Assembly (NCBI GenBank): GCA_015258265.1
Contig: JABZIP010000003.1
Location: 48,398-112,397, forward strand
Length of the DNA stretch: 64,000 nt
Direction: 5' to 3'
Origin: Clostridiales bacterium
GTDB lineage: Bacteria > Bacillota > Clostridia > Peptostreptococcales > Anaerovoracaceae
The position numbers were made by a program, and so were the translations under genes. The notes under the pieces are model-generated. The model was not told the DNA's origin and ran no database searches. It saw only the letters and a program-made list of their open reading frames with translations. Positions 58,230 through 64,000 of this stretch are shown one piece after another. Positions within the stretch are counted from its first letter, which is position 1. Every line of letters starts with the position of its first letter.

Positions 58230-60182
58230 TTATTCCTCCTGCAGCTTCAGCCATTCTTCTTCTTTTTCTTCCAACTTTACATTCAGCGAATTTACTTCAT
58301 TTTGATATTCGAGCAATTTCATATGATCTGCAAGAATATCGGGATTGCACATAGCTTCGTGAATATCGTTTATTCGCTTCGTCAGGGCCGCAATTTCCTC
58401 TTCCGTTTCTTTTATTTTTCTTTCCGTGCGTCTACGTTTGGTGTCTGCTTCCTTTTTTAATCGTCTTTCTTGCGCACTGTTCTTACCTTGCACTTCATCT
58501 TTTTTCTCCGGCATAGCAAGTTCTTTCACATACTGCTTCGTCGATACTATATCTTGCTTTTTTTGCATATAGTAATCGTACCCGCCTATGTATGACACAA
58601 TTCCGTCCGGCTTCAATTCTATTATTCTTGTTGCAATTTTATTTAAAAAATACCTATCGTGCGAAACCGCTATTACCGTTCCCTCATAGTCATTCAGCGC
58701 TTCTTCAAATACTTCTTTTGAGCTTATATCCAAGTGATTTGTAGGTTCGTCAAGCACCAGCACATTCGCCCCCGAAAGCATCAATTTCAATAGTGCAAGC
58801 CTTGCCTTTTCTCCTCCGGATAGCGACGACACTTGCAAAAACACGCTGTCGTTTGAAAACAAAAACCTTCCGAGCATACCGCGCATCTTAGCATCCGTAT
58901 ATAATCTATACGCTTCTTTCATCTCTTCAAATACGGTGTTTCTCGGATTTAAGCTCTGTTGTTCCTGATCGTAATAAGCAAACTCGACATTATGCCCTAT
59001 CTTAATTCTACCCGCATCTTGGCGAATTTCCTGCATTATTATCTTGAGCAGCGTAGTTTTACCTATCCCGTTCGCGCCCACTATGCAAACTCTTTCTCCT
59101 CGCTTGATCTCAAAATCAACCCCCGAAAAAAGCTCTTGCCTTTCATCACCGAATCCAAAACACTTGGAAAGTCCCTCTGCCGCAATCACATCATTTCCGC
59201 TTTGAAAATTTTGTGTAAACTCCATTCGAACGCTCGCTTTGTGCATGGCAGGTCTTTCAATTTTTTCCATCTTGGCGAGTTTCTTTTCTCGTGATGCTGC
59301 TCTTTTAGCAAGTTTTTCCGTTCCATGTCCTTTGAAACGGCGTATCATTTCCTCTTGTCTTTCGATTTCCTTTTGGTTTTGTTCGTATCTCCTTTGTTCG
59401 GATAGCTGCCGCAGCTTCTTCGCTTCGATAAAATCAGAATAAGTACCCTCATATGAGTACACCTTGTGATTTTCAACTTCAAATATACGGCTAACCGTTT
59501 GATCCAAAAAATAACGGTCGTGCGTTATCATAACAACGCTTCCGTTGTAAGAACGAATATACTGTTCCAGCCACTTAAGTGTTCCTATGTCAAGGTGATT
59601 GGTAGGTTCGTCCAAAAACAAAATATCCGGTTTCTTTAAGAGCAGACATGCAAGCGCAAGTCTGGTTTTTTCTCCGCCTGACAATTCGGAAATACGCTTG
59701 TTATATCGACTCTCCGTAAATGCCATGCTGGATAAAACTCCGGTGATTTCACTTTTGTAACTGTACCCTCCTGCCTGCTCATACTCATGCAGCAACTTAT
59801 CGTAGCTTTCAAGAAGCCTGTCGGTTTCCTCCGAAGTCCCGTTTTTTCCTGCCTCCTCGATTTTCGCAGAAATCGCAAACAATTCTTCTTCCATTTTTTC
59901 AATAGGGGCAAATATAGCATTTACTTCACTTATCAAAGTTCCTTCGAAATCAAAGTTGTCGCTTTGCGCCAAATACCCTATCTTCACATCTGCGGCTGTA
60001 AATATATCTCCTTCGTCATACGGCATTACTCCTGCAAGTATTTTCATCAAAGTGGATTTTCCGGCACCGTTATCTCCTATAATTCCGACTTTTTCACCGG
60101 CATTTAAACTAAAGGATACTTTATCCAAAATTACATCTATTCCGTATACCTTACTTATATTACTCGCAGAAAGAACTATCAA
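58230..60182 (-). CDS. ABC-F family ATPase with C-terminal coiled coil
   Basis: 650 residues from a TTG at 60182 that overlaps the tsaD stop (TTGA) and has GAGGAGGG 6 bases upstream; the TTG at 60200 would place the ribosome site inside the gene. Domain 1: GDNGAGKST, LSGGEKTRLALA, LFLDEPTNHLD. Linker rich in Arg/Lys/Glu (about 240-310). Domain 2: GANGIGKTT, LSGGEKARLALL, LVLDEPTNHLD. Both ATP sites are complete, unlike the next gene. The tail (about 550-650) is a charged coiled coil as in Uup/YdiF. Probably a translation factor acting on stalled ribosomes; antibiotic resistance is possible but not indicated. Confidence 0.92.
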   Translation of the reverse strand: MIVLSASNISKVYGIDVILDKVSFSLNAGEKVGIIGDNGAGKSTLMKILAGVMPYDEGDIFTAADVKIGYLAQSDNFDFEGTLISEVNAIFAPIEKMEEELFAISAKIEEAGKNGTSEETDRLLESYDKLLHEYEQAGGYSYKSEITGVLSSMAFTESRYNKRISELSGGEKTRLALACLLLKKPDILFLDEPTNHLDIGTLKWLEQYIRSYNGSVVMITHDRYFLDQTVSRIFEVENHKVYSYEGTYSDFIEAKKLRQLSEQRRYEQNQKEIERQEEMIRRFKGHGTEKLAKRAASREKKLAKMEKIERPAMHKASVRMEFTQNFQSGNDVIAAEGLSKCFGFGDERQELFSGVDFEIKRGERVCIVGANGIGKTTLLKIIMQEIRQDAGRIKIGHNVEFAYYDQEQQSLNPRNTVFEEMKEAYRLYTDAKMRGMLGRFLFSNDSVFLQVSSLSGGEKARLALLKLMLSGANVLVLDEPTNHLDISSKEVFEEALNDYEGTVIAVSHDRYFLNKIATRIIELKPDGIVSYIGGYDYYMQKKQDIVSTKQYVKELAMPEKKDEVQGKNSAQERRLKKEADTKRRRTERKIKETEEEIAALTKRINDIHEAMCNPDILADHMKLLEYQNEVNSLNVKLEEKEEEWLKLQEE

Positions 60183-61252
60183 CTTTTCCCTCCTCGACAA
60201 CGAATCTTTTCCAAATTGTCTATTGGCAAATTCGGATAGGCGTCCAGCCTTAAATCGCTCACCTCACCGTTTTTATAAGCATAATACGCACTTTGTGCCA
60301 CCATTGCCGCATTGTCGGTACATAAAACCGGCGACGGCATATAAAGTTGATAGTCTTGCGCATCGCATTCCTCTTGCAGCTTCTTTCGCAATGCGGAATT
60401 TGCCGCAACTCCACCCGCAAGTACAAGTGTATTTTGTTTCGTGTTTTCAAGCGCAAGCATCGCCTTTGCTACCGTTACATCTATTACAGCCTGCTGAAAA
60501 CTCGCCGCTATATCAGCTGCGTCAACGCTTCTTCCCGCCTGTCTTTCGGTATTCATATAGTTCAATACTGCCGTCTTGATTCCGCTGAAACTGAAATCAT
60601 AGCTGCCTTTTTCCAACATTACGCGCTTAAAATAAACAGCATCGCCATTCCCGTTTTTTGCCAATTTATCTACGAGCGGACCGCCCGGATAGCCGAGTCC
60701 AAGCACTCTTGCCACTTTGTCAAACGCTTCACCTATCGCATCATCACGAGTTTGCCCCAGTAATTCATATTCTGTATACGACTTTACCGAAACAAGGCTT
60801 GTATGACCTCCCGATGCCACAAGTGCAATAAAAGGCGGTTTTAGCTGAGGATTTTCAAGATAATTCGCACAAATGTGTGCCTGAATATGATGCACTCCGA
60901 TTAACGGTTTTCGGCACGCAAAAGCATATGCCTTCGCAGCCGCTATGCCTATTACAAGTGCACCGACAAGTCCCGGTCCCGCCGTTACTCCTATCAAATC
61001 CACATCGTCTGTCGTTATGGCACGCCCGAGCTTTTCAGAGGCTTCCCTAAGTGCCAGTCTTGTTACCAAATTTATATTTTCAAGGTGGTGGCGAGATGCT
61101 ATTTCCGGTACCACTCCCCCAAATACCTTATGTATTTCAATTTGTGAGGATATGACATTTGAGAGCAAAGTTCTTTCACCCTGCACTATAGCAACAGATG
61201 TTTCATCACAACTGGACTCTATTCCCATAGTCAAAAAATCTCTTTCAGACAT
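60179..61252 (-). CDS. tsaD: tRNA N6-threonylcarbamoyladenosine transferase TsaD
   Basis: 357 residues from the ATG at 61252 (GGGAG 6 bases upstream; an ATG at 61276 lies inside rimI). GIESSCDETSVAIV (about 10-23), GGVVPEIASRHHLENI, GVHHIQAHI (metal-binding HxxxH, about 109-117), VASGGHTSLV, DAIGEAFDKVARVLGLGYPGG and LAGGVAANSALR are present. It transfers the threonylcarbamoyl group to A37 of ANN-decoding tRNAs, with TsaB and TsaE encoded just upstream. Confidence 0.96.
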   Translation of the reverse strand: MSERDFLTMGIESSCDETSVAIVQGERTLLSNVISSQIEIHKVFGGVVPEIASRHHLENINLVTRLALREASEKLGRAITTDDVDLIGVTAGPGLVGALVIGIAAAKAYAFACRKPLIGVHHIQAHICANYLENPQLKPPFIALVASGGHTSLVSVKSYTEYELLGQTRDDAIGEAFDKVARVLGLGYPGGPLVDKLAKNGNGDAVYFKRVMLEKGSYDFSFSGIKTAVLNYMNTERQAGRSVDAADIAASFQQAVIDVTVAKAMLALENTKQNTLVLAGGVAANSALRKKLQEECDAQDYQLYMPSPVLCTDNAAMVAQSAYYAYKNGEVSDLRLDAYPNLPIDNLEKIRCRGGKS

Positions 61253-61254
61253 TG

Positions 61255-61704
61255 TTATCTCCCGCTTCTCTTCCAAAGTACCAGTGCGTCTTCCATATTG
61301 TTCAGATAATATTTAGGTCTTATGCCTTCCAAAACAAACCCGAGTTTCTCGTATAACCTAAGTGCCGATTCATTGGACTTTCGCATCTCGAGTGTATATT
61401 CGCTAACACCGAGCTTTTCTCCCTCCGACATCAAGAACTCAAGCATTTTGCTTCCAATCGCCTTGCCTCTGTAATCCTTGCCGACCATAACACGGGTTAT
61501 ATGTCCTTCGTTATCTATTTTCCAAAATCCTGAAAATGCAACTATCTTTTCGCCGTCGCATACTACCGCATATGTAGTACAACCGTTTTCCAATTCGTTT
61601 TCAAATGCCTCCAAACTCCACGGCATAGCGAAACATGCGGCATCAAGCTCCGCCATCTGCTTTATATCCGATTTTGTTGCGAGTCTAAAGTTAATTTCTC
61701 CCAT
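61255..61704 (-). CDS. rimI: Ribosomal protein S18-alanine N-acetyltransferase
   Basis: 149 residues, GNAT fold: DAACFAMPWSLEAFENEL (about 21-38), HITRVMVGKDYRGKAIGSKMLEFLM (acetyl-CoA loop, RGKAIG), YTLEMRKSNESALRLYEKLGFVLEGIRPKYY. It acetylates the N-terminus of S18 and perhaps other proteins. Encoded between tsaB and tsaD as in many bacteria; two-base gaps on both sides. Confidence 0.92.
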   Translation of the reverse strand: MGEINFRLATKSDIKQMAELDAACFAMPWSLEAFENELENGCTTYAVVCDGEKIVAFSGFWKIDNEGHITRVMVGKDYRGKAIGSKMLEFLMSEGEKLGVSEYTLEMRKSNESALRLYEKLGFVLEGIRPKYYLNNMEDALVLWKRSGR

Positions 61705-61706
61705 TT

Positions 61707-62510
61707 TTATCCTTTTACATTTATTATTTCCGAGGCGCTTTTGAGCTGTTGCTGCTTTTCGTCGTCCAGTTTTCGCTCAGCCTCCGATTTTCTTAAATAG
61801 TTCGGCAGCAATTCCTTGTAATCTGTAAATTTCCCTTCTGCGTACATCTTCCTTGCTCGTTTTGCAATATTTTCAGCCGATGTTTCTACACGATCTCCAC
61901 TTTCAAAACTTGCAATTACAGTTCTATCGTTTAATTGCGATATACTTTCCAGCCATTTTAACAACTCTTTTTCGTACTTAATACAAGCATTTCCTGTAAA
62001 GAATATCTCGGTTCCGTTTTCACAATTTTCGCAAATAAATTGTCCTGCTTTATCCAGATATTCCTGCAGCATATAAACATCTGTACCTACCGCCTCTTTA
62101 AATACCGCTTCTCCCGTTTTTTCATAAAGTGCCGCATAAACCTGTCCCCTACGCGCATCAAGCATAGGCATACACAATTTTGCTCCGCTTGTTTCAAAGC
62201 CTTCGGATCGCGTGAACGCTTCCAAAGTATTCACCGCTATACATTTGATACTCTTTGCCTGCGCAATGCACCGTACGAACGCTATTCCTATCCTCATACC
62301 CGTAAAAGAACCTGGACCTACCGATACCGCAAGTGCCGTTATATCGTCTATTTGCAATTTGTTTTCAGCAAGCAATTCCTCCGCCATAGGGAGCAACATC
62401 GCAAGATGCTCCATCTCGTTTTCATTTGTTTTCAAATCCAAAAGGACATCATCCTTGAGTAAACAAACGCTTGCATATTTACCTGTTGTTTCTATGGCTA
62501 ATATATTCAA
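61707..62510 (-). CDS. tsaB: tRNA t6A synthesis protein TsaB
   Basis: 267 residues from a TTG at 62510 (TAGGAG about 8 bases upstream). ILAIETTGKYASVCLLKD, LLPMAEELLAENKLQIDDITALAVSVGPGSFTGMRIGI (GPGSFTG, about 68-74) and MLDARRGQVYAALY are the TsaB hallmarks. It is an inactive paralogue and dimer partner of TsaD that supports TC-AMP transfer. The C-terminal part (about 210-267) is longer and charged. Confidence 0.94.
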   Translation of the reverse strand: MNILAIETTGKYASVCLLKDDVLLDLKTNENEMEHLAMLLPMAEELLAENKLQIDDITALAVSVGPGSFTGMRIGIAFVRCIAQAKSIKCIAVNTLEAFTRSEGFETSGAKLCMPMLDARRGQVYAALYEKTGEAVFKEAVGTDVYMLQEYLDKAGQFICENCENGTEIFFTGNACIKYEKELLKWLESISQLNDRTVIASFESGDRVETSAENIAKRARKMYAEGKFTDYKELLPNYLRKSEAERKLDDEKQQQLKSASEIINVKG

Positions 62511-62521
62511 ACTATTCTCTC

Positions 62522-62953
62522 CTAACGCAGTATTTCAAAAATCCGTTCATTTTCCCTTTCTCCGTAGCCTATGTGAATTGACCACGCATCGGTAGGCAAA
62601 AGATTTTTAACTAAGTTTGCCCACTCTATAAGGCAAACACCGTCGCTCGACTCTATATATTCAAAAAACCCTATTTCAAAAAGCTCTTCTTCGTCATGCA
62701 CCCTATAAACATCAAAATGGTGCAAAGAAAACTTCCCTTCGTCGTAGCTTCTAACTACTGTAAACGTCGGACTTTGAATCATCTCATCAATTCCAAGCGC
62801 ATGTGCAAAATACTTGGTGAATGTTGTTTTGCCCGCACCAAGTTCACCTTCAAGCGCAATTACCGTTCCACCTGCTACTTCGCTTGCAAGTTTTTCCGCC
62901 AATATGCGAGTTTCATCTTCGCTTCGGACTTCAATAATTTCTTTATCTTTCAT
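62522..62953 (-). CDS. tsaE: tRNA t6A complex ATPase TsaE
   Basis: 143 residues from the ATG at 62953, which gives the usual N-terminus (KDKEIIEVRSEDETRILAEKLA); an ATG at 62989 would overlap the ECF gene by 23 bases and neither has a strong ribosome site. P-loop EGELGAGKTTFTKYFAHALG (about 33-52), SPTFTVVRSY and HHFDVYRVHDEEELFEIGFFEYI (catalytic Asp). It provides ATP hydrolysis that resets the TsaD-TsaB complex. Confidence 0.94.
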   Translation of the reverse strand: MKDKEIIEVRSEDETRILAEKLASEVAGGTVIALEGELGAGKTTFTKYFAHALGIDEMIQSPTFTVVRSYDEGKFSLHHFDVYRVHDEEELFEIGFFEYIESSDGVCLIEWANLVKNLLPTDAWSIHIGYGERENERIFEILR

Positions 62954-62966
62954 AACATCACGCTCG

Positions 62967-63527
62967 CTACTGATAGTTTGAATCTCCATGCAAAAACTTA
63001 GATATTTTCTTATAGAGAAAATATGTTATAAGAGAATTTCCGCCTGCCTTTATAAAATTAAATCCTATAAATATAGGAAGCAGCTTTATCAACGCCTCAA
63101 CAGGGATTCCGATGAATACCGGTCTCATTGCAAAATTTGCAAATGACATTACAAATACCATTGCAAGTGTACCCAAAGCCATTGCCTTTATAGCATTCTT
63201 TTTGGTTTTGTCCAAACTATAAATCGAGCCTGCTACCAGTACATATGTCCCTGTCGCTATTATGTGCATTATTATACCATAAGGGCCAGAAGCTGCGCTT
63301 ACGGTCATTCCCTGTATAAGCGATGTTATAATAGTAATCGCTATCCCCTCAACCGGACCGAATGCAAATGTCCCTATTATAATCGGCACATCCGCCGGAT
63401 CATATTCAAGATATGGCGCAGCCGGAAAAATAGGAAAATGTATTAGGGATACAAGTGCGATTGAAATAGCTATAAGCATCGCCATTTTCGTTAATTTTAC
63501 AGTATTGTTTTTAAATTTCCTATCCAT
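62967..63527 (-). CDS. ECF transporter S component, RibU-like (riboflavin)
   Basis: 186 residues with about six membrane helices. AMLIAISIALVSLIHFPIFPAAPYLEYDPADVPIIIGTFAFGPVEG (about 16-60) matches the RibU pattern of a first loop followed by DxxDVPxxIGxFxFGP. S components bind a vitamin and dock on a shared energising module (EcfA, EcfA', EcfT), which is not in the window. Riboflavin is the likely ligand, but related S components for other cofactors share this segment. Placed between an unknown gene and tsaE. Confidence 0.78.
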   Translation of the reverse strand: MDRKFKNNTVKLTKMAMLIAISIALVSLIHFPIFPAAPYLEYDPADVPIIIGTFAFGPVEGIAITIITSLIQGMTVSAASGPYGIIMHIIATGTYVLVAGSIYSLDKTKKNAIKAMALGTLAMVFVMSFANFAMRPVFIGIPVEALIKLLPIFIGFNFIKAGGNSLITYFLYKKISKFLHGDSNYQ

Positions 63528-63535
63528 CTTACTAA

Positions 63536-64000
63536 TTACTTTATTATTCCAAACTCCTCACTTTTTTCAACCCTCGATAGAGCTTCAAAAAATTCTTCTC
63601 GCGATATTTCGCCGTCCACCTTAGCCGTACAATCCAAAATTAGCAAATCTTTTTCCAAATCCATTTTTTCTAACGCTATTTCACATTCTTTACCGAGCAT
63701 CCTTGATATTTGGAAACCGATTCTTTTTTCATTTTTTCCCATAAATTCCAAAGTACTTGAAAGCAAATGTTTTGCTTCGGGTTCCAATTTTTCAATTTCA
63801 ACCAAACATTCCAATAACCTTAAATTCGCCTTATCTCCATACGCTCTCAGCTTTAAAGTCTTGCCTGCTCCCCTGCAATTTATCTGATTGCCGGAAAGCG
63901 CAGCGTTCTCAATGCTTTCCTTTATCGGTTGGTATTCCGAAGTTGATTGTGCCAAAATCGCGGCTTCCGCTGATACCTCGTCCTCTACATAAGTTTTCAG
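63536..64000 (-). CDS. Unidentified protein, C-terminal part; runs off the window
   Basis: The minus-strand frame is open from base 64000 to the stop at 63538-63536, so the 5' end is missing; the TTG at 63955 need not be a start. The 154 visible residues are soluble and helical, with no membrane segment. Notable parts: QINCRGAGKTLKLRAYGDKA, LLECLVEIEKLEPEAKHLLSS, RIGFQISRMLGKECEIALEK and a charged end CTAKVDGEISREEFFEALSR. I do not recognise the family. It ends 8 bases before the ECF S component and is probably cotranscribed with it. Confidence 0.7.
   Translation of the reverse strand: MKTYVEDEVSAEAAILAQSTSEYQPIKESIENAALSGNQINCRGAGKTLKLRAYGDKANLRLLECLVEIEKLEPEAKHLLSSTLEFMGKNEKRIGFQISRMLGKECEIALEKMDLEKDLLILDCTAKVDGEISREEFFEALSRVEKSEEFGIIK

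Overview
The window is AT-rich chromosomal DNA from a low-GC, Gram-positive anaerobe of the Firmicutes, most likely class Clostridia. The basis is an S10-spc-alpha ribosomal supercluster in Firmicutes order with secY-adk-map-infA inside it, a zinc-type adenylate kinase, a DAP-type MurE, sigma-A promoters with 17-base spacers, strong GGAGG ribosome binding sites, occasional TTG/GTG starts, and FtsEX followed by an M23 peptidase. Family-level placement (something near Anaerovoracaceae / Peptostreptococcales) is only an impression. No rRNA, tRNA, insertion sequence, prophage or CRISPR array was seen.

Layout. 1-5.1 kb: a tellurite/stress (Ter) operon on the minus strand: YceG-like protein, TelA, two TerD proteins and the start of a calcium-type P-type ATPase. 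5.1-10.9 kb: one very large secreted protein under a consensus promoter. 11-15.4 kb: thiamine pyrophosphokinase (plus), a ParA-like protein with a degenerate P-loop, a heavy-metal P1B ATPase, and a GntR/FCD regulator (plus). 15.4-24.7 kb: a minus-strand cell-envelope operon ftsE-ftsX-M23 peptidase-recJ-S41 protease that ends in two nitrogenase-like genes, one of them a fusion of an Fe protein (NifH-like) to a NifD-like component. 24.7-28.3 kb: a two-component system and radA. 28.3-35.3 kb: an operon HdeD-BaiN/HI0933 flavoprotein-COG2509 flavoprotein-GH26 glycosidase-pepD, followed by a 49-residue Gly/Pro-rich small ORF between two hairpins. 35.3-38.5 kb: three tandem promoter-like repeats with covarying inverted repeats in front of an HD-GYP gene, then serine acetyltransferase, a 36-residue lipoprotein ORF and a PC4/YdbC-like protein. 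38.5-54.1 kb: 31 ribosomal, RNA-polymerase, secretion and translation genes from rpsJ to rplQ, preceded by a clear promoter and a folded leader RNA. 54.2-64 kb: murE, a Xer-type recombinase, two ABC-F proteins, the tsaD-rimI-tsaB-tsaE tRNA t6A group, a RibU-like ECF S component and the end of an unidentified gene, all on the minus strand and tightly packed.

Most of the window is housekeeping. The most unusual parts are the nitrogenase-like pair (Fe-protein and P-cluster-type cysteines kept, the FeMo-cofactor cysteine apparently lost), the triplicated promoter/inverted-repeat array before the HD-GYP gene, the small flanked Gly/Pro-rich ORF, and an ABC-F protein in which one of the two composite ATP sites looks dead in every motif. 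All functional calls rest on reading sequence and recalled family motifs; no database search was run.
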